Source: Austropuccinia psidii (lineage: Eukaryota > Basidiomycota > Pucciniomycetes > Pucciniales > Sphaerophragmiaceae). Taken from it: DNA of 64,000 nucleotides. The notes below the pieces were generated by a model that was not told the origin of the DNA, did not search any database, and saw nothing but the letters and a program-made list of their open reading frames with translations. This document shows, piece by piece, positions 10,004 through 22,590 of the stretch (position 1 is the first letter of the stretch; the number at the start of each line of letters is the position of its first letter). The DNA lies in NCBI GenBank assembly GCA_023105745.1, contig JALGQZ010000018.1, positions 12,103,338-12,167,337 of the forward strand, written 5' to 3'. The position numbers and the translations under genes were made by a program.

Positions 10004-11442
10004 TGTCAGCCTGTGACTCAAAACCAGAGCACAAGCATGACAGCCAAAATACCATAAACCAATGGTATAGCCAAAATACCACCAAAACATGAAACTGAGC
10101 CAAATTAGCTCAAAAGGTATCAAACGAAAGAGGAACCTTACCTCCTGCTGAAAATATAAGTCCCATCACCATAGGACAAGAAATAACAAAGTTATTCCTG
10201 CTCAAAGTTATTGCTGAGCATAAACCTTAATTTTCACCTCTCATCTAAAATCTAGAAGGAGAGGCTTAACCCCATCAAATGGGTACTCAAAATGAAGCTC
10301 TAAGCCAGGGCTATCCAATGGTACCAGCCAAACTGAGCTAGCACCAGTATTACTTGAGTTATGGTCAAATTCAGACCAAATAAGGGTGAACAAAACATTC
10401 ACCTCTCATCTAACTTTTACAGTTTTAGTGTGAGATACCTGAAGTGGGGTCTTTTTGGAAAGAGCACAATCAGGGCTATCTGATGGTGCCATCCATTTCC
10501 TCATAACTCAACTACAACAGAAGTTATTGGCCAAACAAGCTTAATACAGCTTTTGACCAGACCACGCCAATGTACAAAAATACTTGTACATGGGATAACT
10601 TTGTCATATTTAATGATAACCATGTAAAGTTGGGTACCATTGTGTAGGGCACATACAGAGCTATTCAATGAACCAACTTTGAGCTTGATATCTCAAACTC
10701 TGACAGAGTTATGACCATTTTAAGGTCAAAATCCCACCTGCTGTCAGATACAGCCTTACCATGGGATAATATCCCATAACCATGAATATGAGGTGTCAAA
10801 TAGACGAAGAAGCATGTTTTTACTTCAATACCTCATATGTCAGTCAATACTGGGGTCCCATACAGTTTCTGTACAGCATTCTACGCGTCATACACGTCAG
10901 AATCAGGCTGTGAGGTCCCCAGATGAAAATTTTCACCCTGTATTGGTGAAAACTGCCCAGATGTGGTTTCAAAACCACATCTGAGCCCAATACAGGGTAT
11001 ACAGGCTGTTTGCAAACCACAAGCCTGTCATAGAGAGTGAAAAATCTTCACTTCCTCTACGTGGAAAGGTCTAGCAGCCTTTCCACCTCAATTTTAGGAT
11101 AAAAGGAGGGCTTTTCACAGCCAAAAACCTTTCCTCATCCTGCTCTTGAATACCCTACGTAGTAAACTGTCAAAAACAGTTTTACTCTTGGGTAATAAAC
11201 AGGTATACTCTTAATTTAAAGTATTGTAGTCTTTATTATTGTAACCCAACAGGTAAAGCTGCACCCAGGGCTTTCAACAGCGCTCACCACCACTATATTT
11301 CTTATAGTAAATCCCCTTTTATTATTAAATTAATCCATCTTTAACTCTTATAAAACTATTTTAAACTATTTTCCACGTGTCACAGTCATAGTTTTAGTTG
11401 TAAATAGCTTTATTTCCACTTCAACATAGACTCATCCTGACA
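10004..11442 (+). repeat. E2 3' LTR, 1439 bp
   Basis: It is identical in length to the 5' LTR and about 98% alike by eye. The differences include many transversions. The TATA box is TATACA here. It is followed directly by the target duplication CTAGT (11443-11447). Confidence 0.96.
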
Positions 11443-12042
11443 CTAGTATTTGGTACACAGAGATGAGAGAAGTCCATGGCAGGAGAAACTGGCCATGGTG
11501 GAAGAGTCAAATAATCCAAAAGTACAGCAATGGTACTTGGATATGGCAAAATACCATGTCATTTGAAAATGACAAGTATTCAGTGGACAAAGATCCATAT
11601 GAATAGTGTCTTAGACAGTCTAAAATACTTAAAGCCATTGAACCTCAAATGAACATTCATATGAGGAATCAAAAACTCCTTACACAAATGCCAGGAGAAA
11701 TAAAGCATGCAGTAAAATTCAGATGCAACCAAAATTTCACTCTAGATGACATTGAAAATACCTTACAAGACATAAGGAAGAGAACAAATGTAGGGAAATA
11801 TTCCCCATATAAAAGCAGTGGTTTCAAAGAGAAACAACCTTTCAGGGTGAAGCTCAAAGACAAACCCAAAGAAAGAGTGGCAGAACTGACTAAGAAGAAG
11901 AATTCTTGTCACAATTGTGGTTCAACAGACCATTATGCCAATAAATGTCCAAAGGCAAAGAAGAAAGTCTATTCCATTGAGAAAGTCCTAGGAGAGGGAT
12001 CCCGCACAAAGAATTCTCAATCAGACTCTATGGGTGATGCCA
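11443..12042 (+). pseudogene. gag: E1 gag, 3' part with zinc knuckle
   Basis: This continues the E1 capsid right after the E2 target duplication: IWYTEM-like, then WPWWKSQIIQKYSNG. A TAG replaces the Trp codon of YEWCLRQS near 11604. The segment 11649-12042 is open and contains the intact knuckle CHNCGSTDHYANKC. The frame ends in the acidic linker, where the E3 LTR begins at 12043. Confidence 0.88.
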
Positions 12043-13442
12043 TGTCAGCCTGTGACTCAAAACCAGAGCACAAACATGACAGCCAAATACCTTAAATCAA
12101 TGGTTTAGCAAAGAGCCCACCAAAACATGGAGCTGAGCCAAATCAGCTCAAAAGGTATCAAAATAAAGAGGAAAAAACCCCTTTCCAAATATACAAGACC
12201 CATCATAATAGGACAAAGAATAACAAAGTTGTTGCTGAGCATAAACCTTAATTTTCACCTCCCATCTAAAATACAGAGGAAGAGGCTTAACCCCATAAAA
12301 TGGGTATTTCAAATAGAGCTCTAAGTCAAGGCTATCCAATGGTACTAGCCAAACTGAGCTAGCACCAGAGTTACAGGAGTTATGACCAAATAAAGGTCAA
12401 ATAAGGGTGAATAAAATATTCATCTCTCATCTAACTTCTACAGTTTTAGTGTGAGATACCTAAAGTGTGGTCTTTTTGGAAAGAGAAAAATCAGGGCTAA
12501 CTGATGGTGCCATTTATTCCCTCATATCTCATCTAGAAAAAACGTTCTGGGGCAAACAAGCTCTATACAGTTATTAAGAAAAACATATATATGTACAAAA
12601 CCTCTTGTACATGGCATAACCTTGCCATTCTTAATGATAACAATATCAAATGAGGTACCATTGTGTAGAGAACATCCAGGGCTACACAATGAACCAAATT
12701 TGAGCTTGATATCTTAAAACCTGACAAAGCTATGGCAGCTTTATGCTCAAAATACCCCAGTTATACCAGTCCAGTCTTACTGTGGGATATTCTCCCATAA
12801 GTATGATTATGAGGTGTCAAATAGACAAAGAGGAATGTTTATACTTAAATACCTCATAATTCATTCAATACTGGGGTCCCTTACAGGTTCTGTACAGCAT
12901 CCTACGCGGCATACATGTCAGAATAGGGCTATGTGGTCCCCAGATGAAAATGTTCACCCTGTATTGGTGAAAACTGCCCAGATGTGGTTTCAAAACCACC
13001 TCTGAGCCCAATAAAGAGCATAAAGGCACTATGAAAACCACAAGCCAGTACTCTGAAGTGAAAAACCCTTCACTTAGTCTACATGGATGGTCTAGAGGGC
13101 CATTCCACCCCATTTTGGGATGAAAGGAGGCCTTTTCTCCACCAGAAAAGGTTTCCTCATCCTTCTCTTGAATTCCTACATAGTAAAACTGTCAAAAACA
13201 GTTATGCCCTTGGAGAAAAACCAGGTCACACTATATACTTTAGTATTGTAGACTTTATTATTGTAACCCAACAGGTAAAGCTGCACCAAGGGCTTTCAAC
13301 AGCGCTCACCACCACCAATAATCATTAGTAAAGCCCTTTTATTTTATTTAAAACCTATTTTTAATATTATCATCCATGTCACAGTCATAGTTTAGGCTGT
13401 AAATACTCTTTATTATCACCTCTTCATAGACTCAGCCTGACA
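12043..13442 (+). repeat. E3 5' LTR, family A, 1400 bp
   Basis: It starts TGTCAGCCTGTGACTC and ends CTCAGCCTGACA. It is clearly homologous to the E2 LTRs but more diverged and about 40 bp shorter. It is followed by the same primer site. Confidence 0.93.
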
Positions 13443-13445
13443 TTT

Positions 13446-13457
13446 TGGGGGCCTGGC
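13446..13457 (+). other. Primer-binding site (E3)
   Basis: TGGGGGCCTGGC lies three bases after the LTR, as in E2. Confidence 0.78.
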
Positions 13458-13487
13458 TGTGTTTTTAAACCTTTTTGAAAGTTATAA

Positions 13488-13541
13488 GTGAGTTTTTTCT
13501 CTTATTTTCTTTATTCTGACACTTTTGTTTCTCATTTTTAG
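13488..13541 (+). other. Predicted 54-nt leader intron (E3)
   Basis: Donor GTGAGT, pyrimidine-rich body, acceptor TTTTTAG/GCGTAA. It has the same length and position as in E2, although the internal sequence has diverged. Confidence 0.5.
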
Positions 13542-14061
13542 GCGTAAATTCTATTAAAAAATAAATAAAATATATATGTCTTATCTATTTTTTGAGTGGT
13601 ATATGCTGTATACCACTGTGTTTTCTTCTATTTTTTGCCTTATTGTGTGGTTGATTATGATTTAATCACCACAAAGCCCTTATTTTTGTTGTGTTTTACA
13701 TATTTGAAAAGTTTAAGCCATTAATTTAGCCCTTTTCAATTAAATAAGCACACGTCTTACTGTAAAACCAACAGTGGAGGCGAGGGTGGGTACATTGTCA
13801 ATTTCAATTTCCCTCTTACATAACCACTTTGTCAGATTAGACATGCGAATTACAAGTCAATTTGTGAGATACTGGTATACAAACAGTGTGCCAGATATCT
13901 GTAAGCTGTATTTCTGATGTGGAATTGTTAATCCAATTACACTGTCATAATACAAGGGCATAATATAGAAATATGCTGCTCAGAGGCCATTCTTAGATGT
14001 GCAAACAGCATTTTAAGAAGTCTTAACTGACAATAATCCCTCTTTTTCCTGTCTAGTTCAG

Positions 14062-15130
14062 TGGAAGAAAACTACATCCCACTAGAGACCCAGTCACAGG
14101 CCAACACACAAGTGACACCCTCAGAACCAGAGGGCAGCAAGGAGAATGGAAAGAGGGACACTGAAGGCATTATAACAGCTAAAGGGTGGACACCCATTTC
14201 CACTCAGAGGAATAGAAAACCACAAAGCTCTGCATCAATACAAGGTAAACCAACCTTAACAACTTGTACAGGGAAGATTACAGTCATGAACCCAGTTGTA
14301 ACCTCTAAAGGTAAATTACCAAAGGCAGCAGACACCAAATTTGTACAAGGCACAGTCAAAGGTAAATACCCTCAGAACATAAGGTTCTTCACTGCTTGCA
14401 AACACTGATATGTCACCTGTACACCTCAGAAACCTTGGTTTCCAAAGGCATCAGCCAGAGGACAGAGAAGGCTTGTCCAGAGCCAGAAGACCTGGAAGAG
14501 GACACTTTGGAAACAGTGGTGGATGGCAACACGTTGAGGGAAATCATACCCACTCTTCCATTTACATTCCAATACAACAGAAACCTCAAACCAGAGGACT
14601 GGAAGGATATGGATGAAGTTCTTCAGCTCCACAAACTCCTCAAAGACCTTTTTCAATGGAGCATGGACAACAAGAGGTTCAACCTGGCATCCCACTGGTC
14701 AGAACCTGGAGAAAGTTGCCAGAAGATCTGTCTCAAAGAGATAGAATTCAGAGACGTTATGGTAATCACAAAAGGTTGGAATCACACCAGGCAGTTCATA
14801 CTGCTGGAGGTGAGGGCAAAAAGGATAAGGGAGAATCAAGCCACTATCCAAGCTATAGAAGAACAACTGAGCCAGAAAGGGCATACTCAGATTGCTTCAG
14901 GCTCACAAGGAGTAGACCAAACCAGCTGTCCAGTGGCTTCCTACCATTCAGGAGCCAGAATATCAGTGGCCAAGAGTCACCATTCTTCACAATCCCAGGA
15001 AGTTTCCAGGAGAAGACAAGGACACAAGTGCAAAGACAAGACCACCTTCAACCAAAGGAAGAAAGATTCAGACCCAATGATCCAGAAGCTTTTGGATCTG
15101 GTGAAAGAAGTACACAAGAACCAGAAGTAG
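14062..15130 (+). CDS. Accessory protein gene, two exons, overprinted on gag (E3)
   Basis: The exon 1 portion (14062-14361) follows the acceptor GTTCAG and is open throughout. After the 68-nt intron (14362-14429), ORF A is open to TAG at 15128-15130 and ends VKEVHKNQK as in E2. The accessory frame has no stop in this old element, while the gag frame over the same interval has a TGA at 14614-14616. Conserved blocks are ETLVSKGISQRTEKACPEPE, NRNLKPEDWKDMDEVLQLHK and the C-terminal helix. Function is unknown. Whether the gene is still expressed is doubtful, because the rest of the element is dead. Confidence 0.6.
14362..14429 (+). other. Predicted 68-nt intron containing the gag-pol ATG (E3)
   Basis: Donor AAAG/GTAAAT, branch-like ACTGAT, acceptor CACCTCAG. 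TGATATG at 14406-14412 holds the exon 1 stop and the gag ATG. Confidence 0.68.
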
Positions 15131-16542
15131 TTGTACATAACTCTACAATCAGTAGTCCTATTAATAAAAATATTCCCCCCACTCAGATTGAACATAATGT
15201 TGTCACACCAGAGAGCAACCTGAACAGTGATGCACTGTTGTTACAAATGTTCCACTATGCTGAGAAAACTCAAAAGCAGTTTGCAGAACTTGAAGAAAGC
15301 CATAAGAGGATGAAGAAATTAACATCCTCCATGGACAAAATTGTCAAACGCCTTCAAGAAGGACATGCTCAATTGATAAAAGCCTCCAAAGAAACCAACA
15401 AGAGACTGAATCTAGTCTTTGAAGACCAACAACACAAAAAAAGGGATAGGGATTGTCTGGATCAAGACATAAACAAACTGTTTAATGTCTACCATAATAT
15501 TCAGCCCCAATGACAAGGCCATGTTATGGATGATCCATATCACCAAGAGGACATCAAACCAGATGCCATGTTGATGAATAGGGAAAGATCTTGATCTCAA
15601 TACCAAGATGGAGACAATATTCCTTATTCTGAGAAGGAAGCCTTATAAAAGCTTTCTGAGGCCTCAAGCTGGCCCATATTTTCTGGTACAGGGCAATATG
15701 ATCATATGGAACTCATAGATTATATTGATCAACTCTTCATTAATGTGCCAAGCATACCAGACTACTGGATTACTGCTAGACTTAATACATAATTTAAAGG
15801 ACATGCTAGTATTTGGTACACAGAAATCAAAGAAGTCCATGGCAGGAGAAACTGGCCATGGTGGAAGAGTCAAATAATTCAAAAGTACAGTGATGGTACT
15901 TGGATATGGCAAAGGATCATGTCATTTGAAAATGACAAGTATTAAGTGGACACAGATCCATATGAATGGTGTCTTAGACAGTCTAAACAACTTAAAGTCA
16001 TTGATCCTCAAATGAACATTCAGATGAGGAATCACAAACTCCTGACAGAAATTCCAGGAGAACTAAGGCATGCAGTAAAGTTCAGATGCAACCAAAATTG
16101 CACTCTGGATGACATTGCAAATACCTTACAAGACATAACAAAAAGAAAAAATATAGGGAAATACTCCCCATATAAAAGCAGTGGTTTCAAAGAGAAACAA
16201 CCTTTCAGGGTGGATTTCATAGAAAAACCAAAAGAAATAGTGGCAGAAGTGATTAAGAAGAAAAATTCTTGTCACAATTGTGGTTCAACAGAACACTATT
16301 CCAACAACTGTCAAAAGGCAAAGAAAAACATCTATGCCATTGAGAAAGTCCCAGAGGAGAATTCCTGCACAGAGGATTCTGAATCAGACTCCATGGGAGA
16401 TGCCATCAGAGAACAATCTGATGAAGAGCAAGACCCAAGAGAGGAATTTCTAGTGGAATATCAACAGGAAACCCTACTAGAAATCCAGGACATACAGTTG
16501 GAAGCAGGAATGCCACAAGATACTCCCAATAAAAACTTGTGA
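14410..16542 (+). pseudogene. gag: E3 Gag (several stops) with zinc knuckle
   Basis: The frame starts at the intron ATG (14410) and stays in one frame to beyond 17700. It is broken by TGA at 14614, TGA at 15511 and further stops near 15790 and 15943. It keeps the coiled-coil-like region, the capsid core (IDYIDQLFINVPSIPDYW) and the knuckle CHNCGSTEHYSNNC near 16270-16311. Because no frameshift separates gag from pol here, the family evidently makes gag-pol as one continuous frame. Confidence 0.9.
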
Positions 16543-17043
16543 AAACATACACAAGATGCGCAGACATTCCTGGTCACACCAATCAACGGAATGGCATACA
16601 TACATGGGACAGCCACAAAAATTACTGTTTGAATTGAAAATGCTGAACACCCACTGATAATTGCCAGCGGGGCAAACTGCTCCATAGTGGCCAGAAATTA
16701 TCTGGACAACCACTTCCCAATTTGGGAAAAACAACTCTTTCCAACCAAGGCAAAGAATTTCAAAAGTGCTTTAGGGAAGATGACCTCCATTGGGACAATT
16801 ATCAAAGAGATAATTACACCCCACAGGAAGGGTAATATCAGACTCAACCCAGAGTTTGTAGTGCTTGATGATGCCCATATCCAAGGGTTCTTACTATGGA
16901 AAGATTACCAGAGGATGTATGATATTGATATTTACAATAGTAAAAACAGGCACATTACAATTGGTACCAACAAGGAGAATAAACTTTCACTTGATATATA
17001 CCAAATATTGGCCCAGGATCCACTGGAAGAACTACTGAATTAA
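16543..17043 (+). pseudogene. pro: E3 aspartic protease with lost catalytic Asp
   Basis: The active-site motif reads IIASGANCSIVA: ASGA at 16673-16684, where E2 has DSGA, so the catalytic Asp is Ala. TGA codons at 16540 and about 16630 also interrupt it. The downstream part [20 protein letters not shown] is well preserved. A TAA at 17041-17043 ends the open segment. Confidence 0.85.
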
Positions 17044-18526
17044 TTCAGAGAGGGCCAGTTCAGCACTACCCTCACCAGTAAACAGAAACTAAGCTTGCTG
17101 AAGATGCTGAGGAAGAATAGACCAGCATTTGTCATTGGTGAAGAGCCATTAGGCAAAATTAGAGGCCATGATAGAGAACTATATCTGTATGTGGAAAGAC
17201 CTTATCCACCCATGCTCAGAAGACCTCCATACCCAGAAAGTCTGGAGACTAGGAAGGATATTGAAAAACACATCAATGAAATCCTAGACATGTATGTCAT
17301 TAGAAAGATTGGACACAATGAAATAGTGGATATCACAACTCCTTTCCTGATCACCTGACATGATGGCAAATCTAGACTGTGTGGAGATTTCAGAGCTCTG
17401 AAAAACTACACAAAATCTGACAGGTACCCTATACCTAGGATACCTCATGCCTTAGAAAAACTGGCAAAAGCCAAATACATAACCAAAATGGATTTTATGA
17501 AAGGTTTTAAACAGAATGAAGGTAAACCAAACTCCATGCAACTACTCATAATCATATGCCATATGGGAATATATGAGTACACCTGGATGCCATTTGGCAT
17601 CAAAAATGCACCATCCTACTTCCAAAGGATGATGGACACAATACTTCAAGAAGAGATACTGGAAGGCTGGATGGTAGTATATATTGATGACATCATTATA
17701 TAATCAGAAACATAGGAAGACCATGTAAAGTACATAAACAGAGTTATAAGTAAATGCACACCCATTAGTCTGAAAATCCAACTTAAAAGGTGCAAATTTG
17801 GCCAAAAAGAGTTACTAGCTCTAGGAAATAAAGTCTCAGGTCTTAGTCTGGCAATATACCAGAACAAAGTAGCATCAGTACTGCTAAAAACAAGTACCAA
17901 AGAAAATCAAAGAGATGCAATCTGTCCTTGGGTTTGCTAGCTACTACAGAAACCACATCTGAAATTTTGCCCACATAACTAGTGGTCTGTACAAGTTATG
18001 TTCCAAAGATGTAGTTTTTGAAATTACCAAGGAAAGGAGGGATGAATATGAGAGGATCAAACATGAGCTCACAAATACACCTGTACCCATCTTGCCTGAC
18101 TTTGAATTACCATTCAAGTTATACATAGATGAAGCATGTAGCCAAGGCTTAGGAGAAGCCCTTTACCAGAGACAAATTGTAGATGGTGAACCAAGAGAGG
18201 GAGTAATATGCTACATCTCTAGGAAACTGAAAGATTCAGAAGACAGATATGGGGCCACCCAGACTGAATTTCTATGCTTAGTCTGGGCGCTAGAGAAACT
18301 CTACTATTATTTGGAGGGTGCAGTCTTTGAAGTCTACACAGACTTCACAGCCTTGAAGTATTTACTGAAAATGAAGACTCCCAATAGACATATGCTGAGG
18401 TGGCAAATAGCCATCCAAAATTACAGAGGCAATATGACCATCATATACAAAGAGGGTAAAAATCATGCCAATGCAGATGGCCACTGGATAATAGCAAGAG
18501 CAACCAAGCTTATGACCATGAAGTAG
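17044..18526 (+). pseudogene. pol: E3 reverse transcriptase and RNase H (broken)
   Basis: Open pieces are 17095-17358, 17488-17703 and 18092-18526. Catalytic YIDD is intact at 17680-17691, but TGA at 17356, TAA at 17701, and an indel between 17703 and 18092 break the frame. RNase H keeps [19 protein letters not shown] and VYTDFTALK. A 13-codon shortening near 18481 removes the Leu-Ser-Arg-Trp part of the ADGLSRW motif. Confidence 0.88.
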
Positions 18527-18549
18527 CAGCCAAGATTCCTATCCATTTC

Positions 18550-19753
18550 ATGGAAATAGATAGGAGGAAAAACTTCAGATTTTCTGAATGGGCACCAGAA
18601 ATTGGTACCCCAGACAGCGGAGACACTGATTCAGAAGGAACAGAAACTCCCATATTGGGAATAGGCTCCTCACAACTTCATGATAAATTTTTCAGTTCAG
18701 TAAGGAAGACATATGCCAAACACAAAAATTGTGGCATACTGTTGCAACTCCTTCAACAGGAGTACGCGAGCCCAGAACTGGAATCCCAGTTGGAGGAACC
18801 CTGGTTGAGGGACTATAAGGAAAACAAGTTTTTCCTTATAGATGGCCTGCTCTACCCAAGAGAAAAACACACAAGTGCACTCAAATTATTAGAAATAGAC
18901 CATATATCTCTGATATTGCAGGAATTCCATGAATGCCCCTATATGGGACACATGAGTGAAGACAGGACCAATGAAAGGGTAGAAAGCACAGCTTGGTGGC
19001 CCAAATGGGAACAAGAGCTGAGTGAATTTATAAGCACTTGTGAAAGATGCCAAAAGGAAAACAGAAAGCATGGGAAGAAGTATGGGCTACTTTAGCACAT
19101 AGAAGAACCCAAACACCCATGGGAAACCATCAACATGGACTGGGTTATAGGACTTGTCCCAGGAGGAAAGGAAAACCTCAATGCTTGCCTAATCATAGTT
19201 GATAGATTTAGAAAGAGTGTGAGGAGCCTACCATGTCACAAGAAAGATACAGCAATGGATACTGCCCTGTTATTTTGGAATAACATCATATCCACCTGTG
19301 GAGTCCCTAGAATTATCATTAGTGATAGGGACCCAAAGTTCACATAAGAGTTTTGACAAACTTGTATGACATGCTTGGTACTACACTTGCATTCTCCACA
19401 GCTACCAACCCTCAGATAGATGATTTAGCTGAAAGGATGATCCAAACCATTGAGGATATCCTTAGAAGGTTCTGTGCATATGGCATACAATACAAAGAAC
19501 ATGAAGGATACACCCATTACTGGGTTACCCTTCTACCAGCAGTCCAACTTCCTTATAATACTAGCCATCATTCTACCACAGGGAAATCACCTTCACTGGT
19601 AGAAAAGGGGTGGAATCCCCCATTGCCTGTGGACCATTTGAAGAAGAATCTTCTAACTATCCACCCCACAGCTTAGGACTTCTATGATATGTGGAAGAAG
19701 GCTTGTGACACAGATGTTAAATTCATGGCTGAGGCAAAAGAATACAACAAACA
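18550..19753 (+). pseudogene. int: E3 integrase, 5' part, split by E4
   Basis: Zinc-binding ECPYMGH and CERC are present (about 18930-19050). The DDE residues are in [16 protein letters not shown] and DDLAERMIQ. Stops occur at about 19093, after 19347 and at 19674, with frame changes. The reading frame ends at ...EYNK, where E4 is inserted, and resumes at 32664. Confidence 0.9.
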
Positions 19754-21157
19754 TGTGAGCCTGTCAGGTATGTATAACATACCCATTAGGCCACAAATGA
19801 TTTTATATACATCTGATTTAGTCTTCAACAGACTTTTAAATTGAATTCAAAATAAAAAAGTACAAAAAATAAGTATAAATTTTTTTGGATAAACAAAGTT
19901 ATAAATATCATGTCATTTTTGGATTCTACACCAAAAATAACCTAGGGTAAACCCATAGGGTGTTATACCCAAAAAGGCTTATTTCTTATGTTATTGGAAG
20001 ACTTAAGAATCTCACATTACTAATGTAACCTTTTTAACATTTTTTAAAATTTTCAAATTTATGCTTAAATAAGCTTAAATTTAAATTTGCATAACATTTA
20101 TGCAAACCTACCAAAATTTTAGTTAAAATTGAGGTGTTGTGTATATTTACTGAATCGGCTAAGGATTTGCCATACAGAATGTAAATCCTGTGTGAGACCA
20201 ACTTAAAAGTGTTTAAGGCCATAGTATGGCTTTAAATAAATAAAAGGGCAAAATCCACACAAGAAGGTGGGACAAGGGAAAAAGAACAAACGGAGCTGGG
20301 GTACCCAAATTTTTGGATCTGCAAGGATTCAATTAAGTTTTTCAACCTGTGTTGGAAAATTTTCAACCTTATTTGAACCTTAACATTAGAATTTGATCCA
20401 ACCTTAAAGTTCAAACTGGTTTTATCCCAATTTGGGCAGGAATTTCAAGCTGCCAAAGGGTAAATCCCAATATGCAGGCTTGAAATTAAAGTTTTGAGAC
20501 CTTTCAAAGCTTAAATAAGCTTAAAGCTTTAAGGTTACAAGCATTAAAGCCTTATCAAAAGCTAAGGTTTAGTGTGTATTGCTATTTTATGTGGAAAAAT
20601 AGTAATAACTTTCAAAAATTCATTAAAAATCTAATTCTTAATGGATTTGCTTGAAAGTTTCACAAAGCTTACAATTTAATATTATAAATATATAAATCAA
20701 ATTTTAAGTATCTTTTAAAGAAACATTTCCTGGGTAATTAGCCTGGAAATTTACTCTTTTAATTATACTTACAAACAGTAAGATTTCTTTAAAAATGAAT
20801 TAAAAATTGAGTTTAAGAGATTTGTGCTTGAAAATCTATTTTTAAGTTGTTCATGTGATGAGCTGTAATATAGGTAAACTTATTTTATATTAAAACTTAA
20901 GATAATTAACTTAAACAAGGATTAAATGTACTTGGAGTTAAGAATAACACTGGTGACTTTAAATTGGAATTAAAAATAAGTTACCTTAAGGTAAGAACCT
21001 TATTTTTAAGCATTATTTTTCAGTTTTGACCTGACATGAGAGCTGCTCTGTAGACATAAAAACAGTCTTTTCATCAGTTTTTTGTCCATCATAAATTATC
21101 AATCCAATCATATTAGAAATTGAAACACATAAAGTTTTATTATATATAAAAACCTAT

Positions 21158-22590
21158 TGTCAGCCTGTGGCTCAAAACCAGAGCACAAGCATGACAGCCA
21201 AATACCATAAACCAATGGTATAGCCATGATACCACCAAAACATAAAGCTGAGACAAATCAGCTCAAAAGGTATCAAAAGGAAGAGTAAACTCACCCCTTT
21301 CCAAATATACAAGTCCCATCATCATAGGGCAAAGAATAACAAAGTTATTCCTGCTCAAAGTTGTTGCTGAGCATAAATCTTAATTTTCACTTCTCATCTG
21401 AAATACAGAGTAAGAGGCCTAAACCCATAAAATGGGTATGCAAAATGAAGCTCTAAGCCCGGGCTTTCCAATGGTACCAACCAAACTGAGCTAGCGCCAG
21501 TATTACAGAAGCTATGGTCAAAATCAGGCCAAATAAGGGTGAATAAAACATTCACCTCTCATCTAACTTCTACAGTTTTAGTGTGAGATATTTAAGGAGG
21601 GGTCTTCTTGCTAGAGCACAATAAGGGCTATTTGATGGTGTCATTAATTTCCCCATATCTTATATAGAACAAAAGGTATGAGGCAAATAAGCTCAATACA
21701 GCCTTTTGCCTAAAACACGCATATGTACAAAAAACTTGTACATGGGATAGCTTTGCCATACTTAATGATAGCCATACCAAATGAGGTACCATTGTGTAGA
21801 GCACATACAGGGCTACACACCAGACCAATTTTGAGATTTATATCTCAAGAACTGACAAAGGTATGGCTGTTTTAAGGTCAAAATCCCACAACTTGGCCAA
21901 TACAGCCTTACCATAGGATAATATCCCATAACCATGATTATGAGGTATCAAACTGATTCAAAAGCTTGTTTTTACTTCAATATCTCATATTTCATTCAAT
22001 ACTAGGGTCCCACACAGTTTCTGTATAGCATTCTACGCATCATACATGTCAGAATAGGGCTGTGTGGTCCCCAGATGAAAATATTTACCCTGTATTGGTG
22101 AAAACAGCCAAGATGTGGTTTCAAAACCACATCCAAGCCCAATACAGGCTATAAAGGCCTTTTGTAAACCACAATCCTGTTCTAGAGAGTGAAAAATCTT
22201 CACTTCCTCCATGTGGAAAGGTCTAGCCACCTTTTCACCCCATTTCAGGATAAAAAGGGGGCTTTTCACGGCCAGAAAAGCTTTGCTCATCCTGCTCTTG
22301 AATTCCTATGTAGTAAACTATTAAAAGCAGTTTTACTCTTAGAAAATAATCAGGTTAGACTATAAATCTTAGTATTGTAGCTCTTATTATAAGAATCCAA
22401 CTGGTAAGACTGCACCCAGGGCTTTCAGCAGCGCTCACCACCACTATCTCTTGATAGTAAACCCCTTTTATTTTATTAAATACCCTTATTATCTTGAAAA
22501 TATTTACTATAAGATTTTTTTCTGTGTCACAAACATAGTTAAAGGTGTAATTAGTCTATTTTACACCTTTATCATAGTTTCATCCTGACA
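21158..22590 (+). mobile_element. Family-A solo LTR inside the E4 5' LTR
   Basis: It runs from TGTCAGCCTGTGGCTC to CATCCTGACA, 1433 bp, with no internal element sequence. The flanks are CCTAT and TTTAT. The empty site in the E4 3' LTR (TCTAT, 31936-31940) explains both as a mutated 5-bp duplication. Recombination between the LTRs of a former full element is the usual origin. Confidence 0.92.
22541..22570 (+). other. LTR-end hairpin (solo LTR)
   Basis: Perfect 10-bp arms AAAGGTGTAA and TTACACCTTT surround a 10-nt loop. It lies between CATAGTT and TCATAGTTTCATCCTGACA, 20 bp before the LTR end. Other lineages keep a hairpin in this place with different arm sequences. Confidence 0.6.

Larger units (their letters stand above)
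1743..11442 (+). mobile_element. E2: full-length family-A Ty3/gypsy chromovirus, 9.7 kb
   Basis: Two 1439-bp direct LTRs (1743-3181 and 10004-11442) start TGTCAG and end CTGACA. They are flanked by a 5-bp duplication CTAGT. Internal order is primer site, leader, spliced accessory gene, gag with zinc knuckle, protease, reverse transcriptase, RNase H, integrase, chromodomain, purine tract. The C-terminal chromodomain places it among chromoviruses. It is the youngest insertion seen here: its LTRs differ at about 28 positions with no indel. Even so, gag-pol has three stops, one frameshift and an altered integrase catalytic residue, so this copy cannot move by itself. Confidence 0.96.
1..12042 (+). 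mobile_element. E1: oldest family-A Ty3/gypsy chromovirus, interrupted by E2
   Basis: The window opens inside the first accessory exon of this element. Its gag runs to 1742, is split by E2, and resumes at 11443 exactly where it stopped (codons for GHAS, then IWYTEM). It ends at 12042, where the E3 5' LTR begins inside its gag C-terminus. The CTAGT duplication at 1738-1742 and 11443-11447 marks the E2 insertion. Its own LTRs, protease, polymerase and integrase are absent: the 5' end lies outside the window, and the 3' half should follow E3 but does not. Several stops show it is dead. Confidence 0.9.

Noticed and set aside
1743..11442. Repeat-induced point mutation as the cause of stops in E2.
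   Set aside because: The LTR differences contain many transversions, and the stops do not share one dinucleotide context. The general AT-richness is not enough to claim it.
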